Positions 49,291 through 57,949 of a stretch of 64,000 nt of DNA are shown piece after piece (the first letter of the stretch is position 1; the number at the start of each line of letters is the position of its first letter). Source of the stretch: CAYRHN01 sp964424115 (lineage in GTDB: Bacteria > Chloroflexota > Anaerolineae > Anaerolineales > Anaerolineaceae); NCBI GenBank assembly GCA_964424115.1, contig CAYRHN010000004.1, positions 186,001-250,000 of the forward strand, read 5' to 3'. The translations under genes were made by a program, and so were the position numbers. The notes under the pieces were generated by a model. That model ran no database searches and was not told the origin of the DNA. It saw only the letters and a list, made by a program, of their open reading frames with translations.

Positions 49291-50850
49291 ATGGCAATCC
49301 CCTGCTTGGCTGTAAGCGGCCGGCAGCATCATTTATTGACGGATGGTATCTACATCGGCACGGTTTTCAATCTTCTTATTTTGATCTTGTTTGCGCTATC
49401 GGCGGTAACCCTGTTTCTTTTTGGGGCTTATTACCTGTCGATCAGCCTTGTCTATTTGTTCCGTGTCCGCCACAAGAAATTGGTTCCACCCCCTCTGCCG
49501 GATTCCTTGCCGCGTGTGACCATCCAGCTTCCTGTTTATAATGAACGCTTCCTGGTGGAGCGCCTGATCTCAGCCGTCACTAACCTGGACTATCCCAGGG
49601 AATTGATGCAGATCGAGGTTCTGGACGACTCCACCGATTTCACCTCCGAATTGCTCAAGCCGTTGGTGAAAAAGTACAAGAAGGCCGGTTTCGATATTCT
49701 CTACCTGCACCGTCCTAATCGCGAAGGCGCTAAAGCCGGCAACCTGATGTACGGCATGCGCTTTGCCAGCGGCGAGCTGATCGCCATCTTCGACGCGGAT
49801 TCGGTCCCGGAGAAAGCCTGGCTCAAGAAAGTGGTGCCATATTTCCACAACAATCCGAAACTGGGCTGGGTTCAATCCCGCTGTATCCAGATCAATGACA
49901 AGACCAATCTAATCACCCGCTTGCAAACCGTGGGGCTGGATGCCTATTTCATGGTCGAATTTCCCGTCCGCCAGGAGTTGGACCTTTTTCAGGGCTTCAG
50001 CGGTTCAGCCGGCATGTGGCGCAAAGAGTGCATCATGCAGTCTGGCGGCTGGCAGTATGACAGTCTGACCGAAGACCGCGACCTGAGCACTCGCAGCCAG
50101 ATCGGCGGCTGGAAGGCCGGCTTTGTACCGGAGGCGCTGGTGGCTTCGGAAGTTCCTGCTCTCATGGACGCCTTTCTCAACCAGCAATACCGCTGGGCTA
50201 AGGGTCACACCCAGGACTACCGCAAATCGTTCTGGAAGGTCGCCAGAGCCCGCCTGCCCTGGAAGGTGCGCCTGGAAAGCATTGTGCGTTTCAGCTTTGA
50301 TTTCTCCTTCCTTGCCACCCTGATGATGCTGCTCCTCTCCCTGCCCATCGGCATCCTGGCGCCCAGCTTCTTTAATTTCTTCGTTTTCACTTTCTTCGCC
50401 GGGGTGGGTCCGCCGATGTATTACTTCGTCACCCGTTCCAGCAGTTTTCCCCGCGCCTGGCAGCGTATGTTTCTCTTGCCGGGTCTGGCCTTGCTGGGCA
50501 TTGGGCTTTCCTTCAGCTGCGGCTTTGGCGTGATCTCCGGCTTGCTCTTTAAGGGTGGAACATTTGTGACCACCCCCAAGGGCGGCCAATCCGTTACCCG
50601 CGATTTCGGAAAGCGCTTCCACATCTCCATGCCAGCCCTGTATGTGATCGGGGAACTGGCCATGGGCATCTACCTGATCACCGCTGTGTTAGTGTTGTGG
50701 CCTACCGTGGGGCTGCTGATGGCGCCCTGGCTGCTCTCCAGCGCCTGTGGGTATCTGATGGTAGCCACCTTTAGCATCTGGCAGTTGTGGTTAAAACCCA
50801 AAAAGACCGTTCAGTATGGTATCCAGCAGGAGCTTGCTAAGCTCTCCTGA
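49291..50850 (+). CDS. Processive GT2 glycosyltransferase (cellulose synthase-like)
   Basis: This 519-residue protein has one N-terminal membrane helix, a cytosolic GT-A domain and four to five C-terminal helices. Catalytic motifs of processive GT2 enzymes are present: VLDDSTD (D1), IFDADSVPEKAW (D2), LTEDRDLST (D3) and NQQYRWAKG. It should polymerise or attach beta-linked sugars while passing them through the membrane. The start is uncertain. A TACAAT box (49274-49279) lies 11 nt upstream of the ATG at 49291, and an out-of-frame ATG is at 49287. A TTG at 49337 is another option. The gene follows the GT39-like gene by 40 bp and ends at a hairpin. Confidence 0.88.
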   Translation: MAIPCLAVSGRQHHLLTDGIYIGTVFNLLILILFALSAVTLFLFGAYYLSISLVYLFRVRHKKLVPPPLPDSLPRVTIQLPVYNERFLVERLISAVTNLDYPRELMQIEVLDDSTDFTSELLKPLVKKYKKAGFDILYLHRPNREGAKAGNLMYGMRFASGELIAIFDADSVPEKAWLKKVVPYFHNNPKLGWVQSRCIQINDKTNLITRLQTVGLDAYFMVEFPVRQELDLFQGFSGSAGMWRKECIMQSGGWQYDSLTEDRDLSTRSQIGGWKAGFVPEALVASEVPALMDAFLNQQYRWAKGHTQDYRKSFWKVARARLPWKVRLESIVRFSFDFSFLATLMMLLLSLPIGILAPSFFNFFVFTFFAGVGPPMYYFVTRSSSFPRAWQRMFLLPGLALLGIGLSFSCGFGVISGLLFKGGTFVTTPKGGQSVTRDFGKRFHISMPALYVIGELAMGIYLITAVLVLWPTVGLLMAPWLLSSACGYLMVATFSIWQLWLKPKKTVQYGIQQELAKLS

Positions 50851-50909
50851 ATCGATATACTTTCAGTTCTTGGATTGCGATCCGTCACAAAAACTAAAAA
50901 ATTGTTATG

Positions 50910-50940
50910 AATGCCGTCATTTCTTGTCGGCATTTCTTAT
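50910..50940 (+). terminator. Hairpin terminator after the GT2 gene
   Basis: AATGCCG (50910-50916) pairs with CGGCATT (50928-50934), followed by TCTTATTT. The stem is short but placed 60 nt after the stop. Confidence 0.55.
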
Positions 50941-50947
50941 TTAAGGC

Positions 50948-50953
50948 TATAAT
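50948..50953 (+). promoter_or_regulatory. -10 box of the second kinase gene
   Basis: TATAAT lies 29 nt before the ATG at 50983; CTGGAGGT is the ribosome site. No convincing -35 was found. Confidence 0.55.
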
Positions 50954-50982
50954 CAAGCCATATTCCGGCTGGAGGTTTTGGG

Positions 50983-52809
50983 ATGTCTTTCGCGATTGGT
51001 GAAAATATTGGCCCTTATCGCATTGTTGAACAACTGGGGCAGGGGGGCATGGCCACTGTCTACAAGGCCTATCATGCCTCCCTGGACCGCTACGTTGCGA
51101 TCAAAGTTCTCCATCCCGCCTTTACCGAAGATCCCAACTTCCTGGCCCGGTTTCAGCGCGAGGCCCGCGTGGTGGCCCGCCTGGAACATCCCAATATCGT
51201 CCCGATCTATGATTATTCCGAACATGAGGGCCGCCCGTACCTGGTGATGAAATTCATCGAGGGGGAGACGCTCAAGGCCGCCATGGAGCGCGCCCCGCTT
51301 TCCCTGGCCCAAACCCTTACCATTCTGGAGGCAGTGGGTGCGGCTCTGGCCTATGCCCATGAGCAGAATGTCCTTCACCGCGATGTGAAGCCCTCCAATG
51401 TCCTGCTGGCCAAAGACAAGAACATCTACCTGGCGGATTTCGGCCTGGCGCGCATGGCCCAGATGGGCGAATCCAGCCTGACCAGCGACCGCCTGGTAGG
51501 CACTCCTCAGTACATTTCCCCCGAACAGGCTCTTTCTAAGCCTAACCTGGACGCCCGCACGGATGTCTATTCCCTGGGCGTTACCCTCTACGAGATGGTG
51601 GTTGGGCGCGTGCCGTTCAATGCCGATACCCCCTTCGCCATCATCCACGACCACATCTACACCCCCCTGCCGCTCCCGCGCCAGGTCAATCCGCAGGTGC
51701 CGGAAGCCGTGGAGCGGGTGCTCCTGCGCGCGCTGGCCAAGGATCCTAACGACCGCTTTGCGGACGTGTCCTCGCTGGTCAACGCCTTCCGCGCCGCCCT
51801 TAAGGGTGAGCTGGGCGAGGGCATGAGCAGCCCGGTTATCTCGCCTTCCTTTGCCCGGGCTCCCACCGCCCAGGTGCCGCCGGTGGCCACTGCCCCCACG
51901 CTGCTGAAATTGACCGTCGAAAAGGCTTCCGATCCCGTTTCCCCGCCAACCGTTGTGGCTTCCACCGCTGTGCCGGCAGCCGAGATGGTTGCCGCCAAAC
52001 CGCACCGCCCGCCTGCCGCCAAGTACTGGATGATCGGAATTGTCGCGGTGGTGTTGATCGCTGCCGTTACCTGCCTGATCCTTTTCAACCGACTGCCGGA
52101 GATCCTGCAAAAATTAGGCATCACCAAACAGGATATCGTCCAAATGGTGAGTGATGAGACCCCCATGCCCTTCGACCAGGGCGGACCAGTCAACCAGGGC
52201 AATCCTCCCGCCCTCACCTCCCAGCCTCCGGCCCAGGATGTGATGACCCTGGCGGAAAAGGCGGTTACAGCCTGGGACCAGGGAAATTTGATCGTGGCGG
52301 GCGATCTCGTCCAAAAGATCGTTGATCAGGCCCGCGATGATTGGGCCCGTTACAGCGATGTCTTTGATTATTGGGCCGGCAAAGAGGCCTGGCTGCTGGT
52401 TGGCATGGCAGCTTACCGCTCCGGTGGGGTGGAATTAACCCTGCCCTCCGACGCCGCCCGCCAGATGGTCCACCGCGCCCTCTACGAGCTGGCCAAAGAC
52501 CCCCTTGCGGGAGATTTTCTCAAGCAGCATGCTGATAACCCGCTGTTTGTGGTGGCCACTACCCGCCGCGAGCTGTATTTTGGAGATCCTGCCGCGGCTA
52601 AGGAGAGCCTGGGCAAGCTGCTCAACCGTCCCGTGGAATTGAAACGCTTCCCCGAAGCGCTCTTGCTGCAAGGCGAGCTGTACATTCAGCTCAAGGATAT
52701 TCCCGCTGCTACCAAAGCTCTGGAAGAGGTCAAGGCCGCTGCCGGCATGCCGGATTGGATCGTGGCGCGCGCTGGCCTCTTGTTGGAAATGCTAAAAACC
52801 AATCCATAA
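50983..52809 (+). CDS. Ser/Thr protein kinase with extracytoplasmic helical domain
   Basis: Residues 10-270 are a PknB-type kinase: GQGGMATVYKAYH as glycine loop, YVAIKVLHPAF with the ATP lysine, VLHRDVKPSNVLLA as catalytic loop, YLADFGLARMAQ, and the GTPQYISPEQAL activation motif. A variable linker leads to one membrane helix (WMIGIVAVVLIAAVTCLILF, about 347-366). The outer 230 residues are mostly helical with TPR-like spacing (LTLPSDAARQMVHRALYELA), without a PASTA or propeller domain. The protein probably senses an outside signal. It lies upstream of tpiA by 13 nt, in the same direction. Confidence 0.92.
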   Translation: MSFAIGENIGPYRIVEQLGQGGMATVYKAYHASLDRYVAIKVLHPAFTEDPNFLARFQREARVVARLEHPNIVPIYDYSEHEGRPYLVMKFIEGETLKAAMERAPLSLAQTLTILEAVGAALAYAHEQNVLHRDVKPSNVLLAKDKNIYLADFGLARMAQMGESSLTSDRLVGTPQYISPEQALSKPNLDARTDVYSLGVTLYEMVVGRVPFNADTPFAIIHDHIYTPLPLPRQVNPQVPEAVERVLLRALAKDPNDRFADVSSLVNAFRAALKGELGEGMSSPVISPSFARAPTAQVPPVATAPTLLKLTVEKASDPVSPPTVVASTAVPAAEMVAAKPHRPPAAKYWMIGIVAVVLIAAVTCLILFNRLPEILQKLGITKQDIVQMVSDETPMPFDQGGPVNQGNPPALTSQPPAQDVMTLAEKAVTAWDQGNLIVAGDLVQKIVDQARDDWARYSDVFDYWAGKEAWLLVGMAAYRSGGVELTLPSDAARQMVHRALYELAKDPLAGDFLKQHADNPLFVVATTRRELYFGDPAAAKESLGKLLNRPVELKRFPEALLLQGELYIQLKDIPAATKALEEVKAAAGMPDWIVARAGLLLEMLKTNP

Positions 52810-52822
52810 TTTGAGGTGTATC

Positions 52823-53635
52823 ATGCGTCAACCGTTCGTAGCTGGAAACTGGAAAATGAACAAGACCGTCGCGCAGGCCGAAGCCCTGATCACGGAGATG
52901 CTGCCCGGTCTGGAAGCCGCCCAAAAGGGTGTGCTTTGCCCTCCCTTCCCCATCACCGCCGAAAATCCATCCGGCCTGGGGGTAGAGTGCGTGCTTTGCC
53001 CGCCCTTCCCTGCCCTGATGGCTGCATCCAAATTGCTGCAAGGCAAGACCGTCTGCCTGGGCGCGCAGAACCTGCACTGGGAGGCCTCTGGCGCCTACAC
53101 CGGCGAGGTCTCTCCCGCCATGATCAAGGAATTCTGCCAGTACGTCATCCTCGGCCACTCCGAGCGTCGCACCTATTTTGGCGAGACGGATGAGACCGTC
53201 AATAAGAAGATCAAAGCTGCTCTTGCCGTCGGCCTCATCCCCATTGTTTGCATCGGTGAAACCTTGCAGGAGAACCAGGCCGGCAAGACCCACGAGGTGG
53301 TGGAGCGCCAGGTGCGCCTGGGCCTAGCCGGGTTAACCCCCGAGCAGGCCCAGAGTATCGTCATCGCCTATGAGCCAGTTTGGGCCATCGGCACCGGCCT
53401 GGCTGCCACCAGCGATGTGGCCGAGAAGGTCCACAAAGAATATATCCGCACTCCCCTGGCGGACATGTTCGGCGCGCAGGTCTCCGAATCCATGCGCATT
53501 CTCTACGGTGGTTCGGTCACCGCGGCCAACGCCGTTGAATTCTTTGGCCAGCCAGACGTGGATGGCGCGCTGGTGGGCGGCGCCAGCCTCAAACCTGCCG
53601 ATTTCGTCAAGATCGTCGAGGCTGCCAGGAAGTAA
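52823..53635 (+). CDS. tpiA: Triosephosphate isomerase with an N-terminal insertion
   Basis: TpiA interconverts glyceraldehyde 3-phosphate and dihydroxyacetone phosphate. The catalytic residues are Lys11 in AGNWKMNK, His112 in ILGHSERR and Glu184 in AYEPVWAIGTG; the phosphate loop YGGSVTAAN is also intact. The 270 residues exceed the usual 250 because of about 20 extra residues after Ala33-Gln35. The motif VLCPPFP occurs at residues 37-43 and again at 57-63. The corresponding 20-nt stretches at 52931 and 52991 differ by one base and lie exactly 60 nt apart. The start at 52823 is the ATG in the family position; a TTG at 52811 is possible. Confidence 0.95.
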   Translation: MRQPFVAGNWKMNKTVAQAEALITEMLPGLEAAQKGVLCPPFPITAENPSGLGVECVLCPPFPALMAASKLLQGKTVCLGAQNLHWEASGAYTGEVSPAMIKEFCQYVILGHSERRTYFGETDETVNKKIKAALAVGLIPIVCIGETLQENQAGKTHEVVERQVRLGLAGLTPEQAQSIVIAYEPVWAIGTGLAATSDVAEKVHKEYIRTPLADMFGAQVSESMRILYGGSVTAANAVEFFGQPDVDGALVGGASLKPADFVKIVEAARK

Positions 53636-53640
53636 GGCGC

Positions 53641-54402
53641 GTGGCTGCCTCTTTGGAGAGCCTGGCCTGGCTGCTGGTTTGCCTGGCATTGTTCTTGTTT
53701 GTGCAGCGCCGCCTGCATTTTGAGTTGCAGGCGGTGCTTTTGTTGCTCACCCGCCGCCAGGAGCTTGCGGTGGGCATCTTTTCCTTACTATTCTTCCCCG
53801 GTGTGCTGTTGCATGAGTTAAGCCATTACCTCATGGCGCGCCTGTTGGGGGTGAAGGCGGTTAAATTCTCCCTCCTCCCCAAGATGCTCTCCGGCGGACG
53901 TCTGCGCCTGGGCTACGTGGAAACCCGCCAGACCGACATCGTCCGCGATTCGTTGATCGGCCTGGCCCCTCTCCTGACTGGCGGAGCGCTGGTGGCCTGG
54001 CTGGCGATTGCGAAATTGTCCCTGCCGGAGCTGGCCGGGTTGGCCGCAGCCGGGCAATGGCAGGCTTTCCTGGATGCCCTGCACCAGCTGCCCCTCCTGC
54101 CGGATTTCTGGCTGTGGTTTTATCTGGCTTTCACGGTCAGCAGCACCATGCTGCCCTCCGCCTCCGACCGACAATCCTGGCTGCCCATCCTTTTGATCTC
54201 GGCCGGTTTGCTGGGAATGGTGCTGCTGGCCGGCGCTGGGCCGTGGATGGAGCAGCACCTGGCCCCCAGCCTGTATTCTCTGCTCAGCTCGCTGGCTCTC
54301 ATTTTTGGCGCCAGCCTGCTGGTGCATCTGGTGCTTTGGCTGCCGGTCCTGGCCTTGCGCCTGCTCCTCTCCCGCCTGACCGGCCTGCAGGTGAAGCCCT
54401 AG
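53641..54402 (+). CDS. HExxH membrane protein (M50-like)
   Basis: This 253-residue protein has about six membrane helices. The second one holds GVLLHELSHYLMARLLG with the zinc motif His58-Glu59-x-x-His62. A possible third ligand is in PSASDRQSW (near residue 180), as in some M50-like families, but the usual NxxPxxxLDG of site-2 proteases is missing. It may be an intramembrane protease or an inactive relative. It starts with GTG 5 nt after the tpiA stop. A 12-bp hairpin followed by TTTTG (53706-53740) lies inside its first codons, so transcription from tpiA might be attenuated here. Confidence 0.72.
   Translation: MAASLESLAWLLVCLALFLFVQRRLHFELQAVLLLLTRRQELAVGIFSLLFFPGVLLHELSHYLMARLLGVKAVKFSLLPKMLSGGRLRLGYVETRQTDIVRDSLIGLAPLLTGGALVAWLAIAKLSLPELAGLAAAGQWQAFLDALHQLPLLPDFWLWFYLAFTVSSTMLPSASDRQSWLPILLISAGLLGMVLLAGAGPWMEQHLAPSLYSLLSSLALIFGASLLVHLVLWLPVLALRLLLSRLTGLQVKP
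53706..53740 (+). terminator. Terminator-like hairpin inside the start of the HExxH gene
   Basis: GCGCCGCCTGCA (53706-53717) pairs with TGCAGGCGGTGC (53726-53737) with one wobble, and TTTTGTTG follows. It is 71 nt after tpiA. In the coding frame it reads RRLHFELQ. Confidence 0.45.
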
Positions 54403-54521
54403 GATCCCGCTGCAATCAATTTCCAATGCCCATAAATCATAAAAGCGCCCCACCTCTTCGATTACGGGAAGAGATTTTTGTTTAAGGAATTCTTGGATAT
54501 CGAATTATTGGACAAAAATGG

Positions 54522-54527
54522 TAGAAT
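54522..54527 (+). promoter_or_regulatory. -10 box at leaderless start of moaA
   Basis: TAGAAT is followed by six bases and the ATG at 54534, so the transcript would start at the A of the start codon. No ribosome site is present. Confidence 0.5.
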
Positions 54528-54533
54528 ATTTGC

Positions 54534-55520
54534 ATGCTGATGGACCGCTTTGGGCGTCGGATCACTTATTTGCGCATCTCGGTCACTGACCGCTGCAACC
54601 TGCGCTGCGTCTATTGCATGCCGCCGGAGGGGATCGAATTGCAGCCGCATGAGAATATTCTGACCTATGAGGAGATCCTCCAGGTGGTCCAGGTTGCCGC
54701 GTCCCAGGGGGTCAGCGAGGTGCGCCTGACTGGTGGCGAGCCGTTGGTACGGCGCGGGCTGCCCGATCTGGTGCGTAAGATCGCCGCCGTGCCCGGCATC
54801 CAGGATATCAGCCTCACCACCAACGGCATTTTGCTGGAGAACCTGGCCCGCCCGCTGGCCGAGGCCGGTCTCCATCGTATCAATGTCAGCATGGATACGC
54901 TTGATCCCCTTAGATTTGCCCGCATCACCCGCGGTGGTTCCATCCGGCGTGTCTTTGCCGGACTGGAGGCTGCCGAACAGGCCGGGTTGAATCCGGTCAA
55001 GATCAACGTGGTGGCCATGCGCGGCGTTAACGACGATGAACTGCTTGACCTGGCCCTGCTCAGCCGGGACCATCCCTGGAACGTTCGCTTCATTGAATTG
55101 ATGCCGGTCAAGAATCAGGCGCCCTGGGGCGAGGGCTTCCTCCCCCCAGGCCGCATTTACCTCTCCGTACAGGAGATCCTGGAGGCGTTGTCCGGCCTGG
55201 ACTTGCAGCCGCTGAAGGAAAAGGTGGGCAGCGGCCCTGCTCAGGAATTCAGCCTGCCCGGCGGGCGCGGAACGGTGGGGGTCATCTCACCCCTGGGCAG
55301 CTGCTTCTGCCAGGATTGCAACCGTCTGCGCCTGACTGCCGACGGCAGCCTGCGCCCCTGCCTGCTCAACGACGGCGAGGTGTCGGTGCGGGATGCTCTG
55401 CGTGCCGGAGAGGATTTGCTGCCCTTAATACAAAAAGCCGTCCAACTCAAGCCCAAGGGGCACGAGTTGGACGCAGGGGATACCCCAAACGTTCGTTGTA
55501 TGGGGCAGATCGGCGGGTAA
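54534..55520 (+). CDS. moaA: GTP 3',8-cyclase (molybdenum cofactor synthesis)
   Basis: MoaA is a radical-SAM enzyme making the cyclic intermediate of molybdopterin, needed for the tungsten cofactor of AOR as well. The 328-residue protein has the N-terminal cluster motif TDRCNLRCVYCMPPEG (CxxxCxxC), LTGGEPLVRRGLPDL, and the C-terminal cluster in CQDCNRLRLTADGSLRPC. It ends in GQIGG, close to the family's usual Gly-Gly tail. A second ATG at 54540 is an alternative start. The other moa genes are not in this window. It converges on upp with 4 bp between stop codons. Confidence 0.96.
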   Translation: MLMDRFGRRITYLRISVTDRCNLRCVYCMPPEGIELQPHENILTYEEILQVVQVAASQGVSEVRLTGGEPLVRRGLPDLVRKIAAVPGIQDISLTTNGILLENLARPLAEAGLHRINVSMDTLDPLRFARITRGGSIRRVFAGLEAAEQAGLNPVKINVVAMRGVNDDELLDLALLSRDHPWNVRFIELMPVKNQAPWGEGFLPPGRIYLSVQEILEALSGLDLQPLKEKVGSGPAQEFSLPGGRGTVGVISPLGSCFCQDCNRLRLTADGSLRPCLLNDGEVSVRDALRAGEDLLPLIQKAVQLKPKGHELDAGDTPNVRCMGQIGG

Positions 55521-55524
55521 GCAC

Positions 55525-56151
55525 TCAGCCGGTGCCGAACTGGCGGTCTCCGGCGTCTCCCAGTCCAGGCAGAATATAACCGTTCTCGTTCAGGCGCTCA
55601 TCCAGCGCTGCCAGGTAGATGTGCACGTCCGGGTGGCGGGCATGCAGCGCTTCCACGCCTTCCGGCGCGCCGATCAACCCGATGAACTTGATCCGGTTCA
55701 CGCCCCAGCGTTTCAGCACGTCCACCGCTGCGGTGGCCGAGCCGCCGGTCGCCAGCATGGGATCCAGCAGCAGGCAAACCGATACGCGCGGAGCAATAGG
55801 CAGCTTGTTGTAGTAGGCCACCGGTTTGAGCGTACGCTCGTCGCGGAAAAAGCCCAGGTGCCACACTTCCGCCGAGGGCATCAATCCCCAAATTCCCTCC
55901 ACCATCCCCAATCCGGCGCGCAGGATCGGCACCAGCCCGATCTTTTCCTGCAGTTCCGCTCCCGCATATTCACGCAAGGGCGTTTCTACCACGCGCGGCA
56001 TCAACAGCAGGTCCTGCGTGGCCTCATACGCCAGCAGTCCGGCGATCTCCTGCACCAGCTCGCGGAACTTTTTGGGTTCGGTGCGTTTGTCGCGCAACTT
56101 GGTCAATTTGTGGGCGACCAGCGGGTGGGGTGAGATATGCAGATTATCCAT
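55525..56151 (-). CDS. upp: Uracil phosphoribosyltransferase
   Basis: Upp salvages uracil to UMP with PRPP. The 208-residue protein is typical. It has LVAHKLTKLRDKRTEPKKFR at the start, GLVPILRAGLGMVEG, and the PRPP loop LLLDPMLATGGSATAA. The C-terminal GYILPGLGDAGDRQFGT is the uracil-binding end. The ATG at 56151 follows GGAGGTTGGC; the frame is open 17 codons further up without support. A TATAAT -10 (minus strand) is at 56179-56184, divergent from the SPFH operon promoter. Confidence 0.97.
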   Translation of the reverse strand: MDNLHISPHPLVAHKLTKLRDKRTEPKKFRELVQEIAGLLAYEATQDLLLMPRVVETPLREYAGAELQEKIGLVPILRAGLGMVEGIWGLMPSAEVWHLGFFRDERTLKPVAYYNKLPIAPRVSVCLLLDPMLATGGSATAAVDVLKRWGVNRIKFIGLIGAPEGVEALHARHPDVHIYLAALDERLNENGYILPGLGDAGDRQFGTG

Positions 56152-56178
56152 GCCAACCTCCCAGAATGGTATTTTCTT

Positions 56179-56184
56179 ATTATA
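56179..56184 (-). promoter_or_regulatory. -10 box of upp
   Basis: The minus strand reads TATAAT 28 nt before the upp start. It lies back to back with the promoter at 56196-56225. Confidence 0.58.
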
Positions 56185-56195
56185 ACCTACTTGGC

Positions 56196-56225
56196 TTGAC
56201 AAATCGACAATGAAAAGGATATACT
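56196..56225 (+). promoter_or_regulatory. Promoter of the SPFH-SPFH-helical operon
   Basis: TTGACA (56196-56201) and TATACT (56220-56225) with 18 nt between is a near-consensus sigma70-type promoter. The first gene starts 50 nt downstream. Confidence 0.72.
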
Positions 56226-56274
56226 GATTTCAATACCTGACGAAATATCACCGTTCTGGACCATAGGGCACGCA

Positions 56275-57942
56275 ATGGCAAATCGCCGGCTTCGGGCACG
56301 CAGAAGATCATTTAGCTATCGCACCTTGATGATCATTATCTTGGCCGTTTTTGTGTTAGCCTTTCTGGGGGAATTCTTCGGACTATTTGATTTTTTCCTT
56401 CGTTTCGCTGCCATTTTGCTGGGACATGATGTCGGCTTTCCCTCCTATACGCTCGACGCCGTTTGGATATTGGGTTTTAATTGTCTGGTCGGTTTCCTGG
56501 CTGTTTTTCTCATCTGGTTGTTCATCGTTGGCCTGGCGGTCCTTCCGGTGCGCGGTTTTTCTGAGGTGCGCCGCGCCCCCATGTATCTTTTCCTTTACAT
56601 CATGGGATGGCATGGGCCGCGCCTGTTCGTGGAGAATGGACGCATCCTCTCCAACCAGGAGGGTATGTCACCCAAATGGCCGGGGGTGATCGTGCTGGAC
56701 TCTAACAGCGCCATTGCCATGGAAGCAGGCGTGCGCAAGCCGGATCTGATCGCCCCGTTCCGTAAATGGTTGGCACGCTTCCTGCGCCTCATTGGCATGA
56801 TCGACCGCGCCGAGAACGCCCGCGTGCGCGGACCGGGGGTGATCTTCACCTGGCCGGAGGAGGAGATCCACGCCACGCTTGACCTGCGCCGCCAGTTTCG
56901 TCTCCAACCCGGTAATGTGGGATACACCAGCGATGGGATTGAGGTCACGGCCCCGGTGTGGGTCATCTTCACCATTGGCCAAAACCCTGAGGTGCTGGAT
57001 GTGACCTACATCGGCGACCAGGTGGCTGATAGCTTACGCGTGGTCACCCTTGAGCAGCTGCCCAACGGCCGCTGGCGGGTCAAGTCGGTGGCTGATAACC
57101 TTGAGCTGGACGCCTCCGACCGGGCTGAATTCCACGAGTTCGCCCGCCGGCCCACCACCTTGCGCAGCATGCGCGCTTATTCGCCTCCCCCGCAAACCAC
57201 GCTAAATTCTCCCCCCGCTTTTGATTCCAACCGCGTCTTTGCGGCTGCTTTTGGTCAGGCGCTTTACCAAAACCAGATGCTCCCCTGGGACGATCTCCCT
57301 AACCGGGTGGCCGTGGATTTCTTCCGCGAAGAGCTTTCTCGCATGAATTACGAGGATATGTTTAACCCCGACCCGACCGTGGCTCCTTACAGTGATCTCA
57401 AACGCCGCGTCCGCCTGTCCGCCCGTAATAACGGCATCCTGGCTTGCCGCCTGGTGCGCCACCGCGACGGGCTTTCCCTCCAGCCGGATGCCACTTATGC
57501 CCCGGATGAGATCCTGGTCTCCCCCATCCTCTCCCTCACCAACAGCAAGGTCCTGCGCGATCGGGGCATCAAGGTCATCGCCGCCGGTTTCCCCGAGCTG
57601 CGTCTGCCGGAGGTGATGTATGTCAAGCGGCTTGGTTTCTGGAAGGCGCGCATCGATAGCGAGGCCATGATCGTTGAATCGCGCGCAGAGTTCGATGCTA
57701 TGCGCGAACGCAACCGCGCCCGGGCAGCGGCTCAGCGCCAGATGATCGAAGAGTTGGACGTGATCCTCCACCGCGGCGGCGCCAGCAAGGAAGCCCTGGC
57801 CTGGCGCGTGTTGCAATCCCTCGAGCGGGCGGCTATTGATCCCCAAACCCGCCAACTTCTTCCGGAGCATACCATCTCCACCCTGCGCATGTTGCGCGAC
57901 TGGATGCTCCCTGACGATGCCAATCCCCCGCCGGTGGTTTGA
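56275..57942 (+). CDS. SPFH/band-7-like membrane protein, first of operon
   Basis: This 555-residue protein has two N-terminal membrane segments (TLMIIILAVFVLAFLGEFFG and ILGFNCLVGFLAVFLIWLFI). An SPFH-like core follows: PGVIVLDSNSAIAMEAGVR, then after a charged helix GPGVIFTWPEEEIHATLDLR and NVGYTSDGIEVTAPVWVIFT. The C-terminal 150 residues are helical and charged (MIVESRAEFDAMRERNRARA). SPFH proteins, such as flotillins and HflK/C, build membrane-bound rings. It is followed 7 nt later by a second SPFH-like gene. The family call rests on pattern only; no close named family is recognised. Confidence 0.66.
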   Translation: MANRRLRARRRSFSYRTLMIIILAVFVLAFLGEFFGLFDFFLRFAAILLGHDVGFPSYTLDAVWILGFNCLVGFLAVFLIWLFIVGLAVLPVRGFSEVRRAPMYLFLYIMGWHGPRLFVENGRILSNQEGMSPKWPGVIVLDSNSAIAMEAGVRKPDLIAPFRKWLARFLRLIGMIDRAENARVRGPGVIFTWPEEEIHATLDLRRQFRLQPGNVGYTSDGIEVTAPVWVIFTIGQNPEVLDVTYIGDQVADSLRVVTLEQLPNGRWRVKSVADNLELDASDRAEFHEFARRPTTLRSMRAYSPPPQTTLNSPPAFDSNRVFAAAFGQALYQNQMLPWDDLPNRVAVDFFREELSRMNYEDMFNPDPTVAPYSDLKRRVRLSARNNGILACRLVRHRDGLSLQPDATYAPDEILVSPILSLTNSKVLRDRGIKVIAAGFPELRLPEVMYVKRLGFWKARIDSEAMIVESRAEFDAMRERNRARAAAQRQMIEELDVILHRGGASKEALAWRVLQSLERAAIDPQTRQLLPEHTISTLRMLRDWMLPDDANPPPVV

Positions 57943-57949
57943 GGTTGCT

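Noticed and set aside
49287..49541. 84-codon frame starting 4 nt before the GT2 start
   Set aside because: Overlaps the glycosyltransferase in another frame and has no family resemblance; kept only as a question about the start site.
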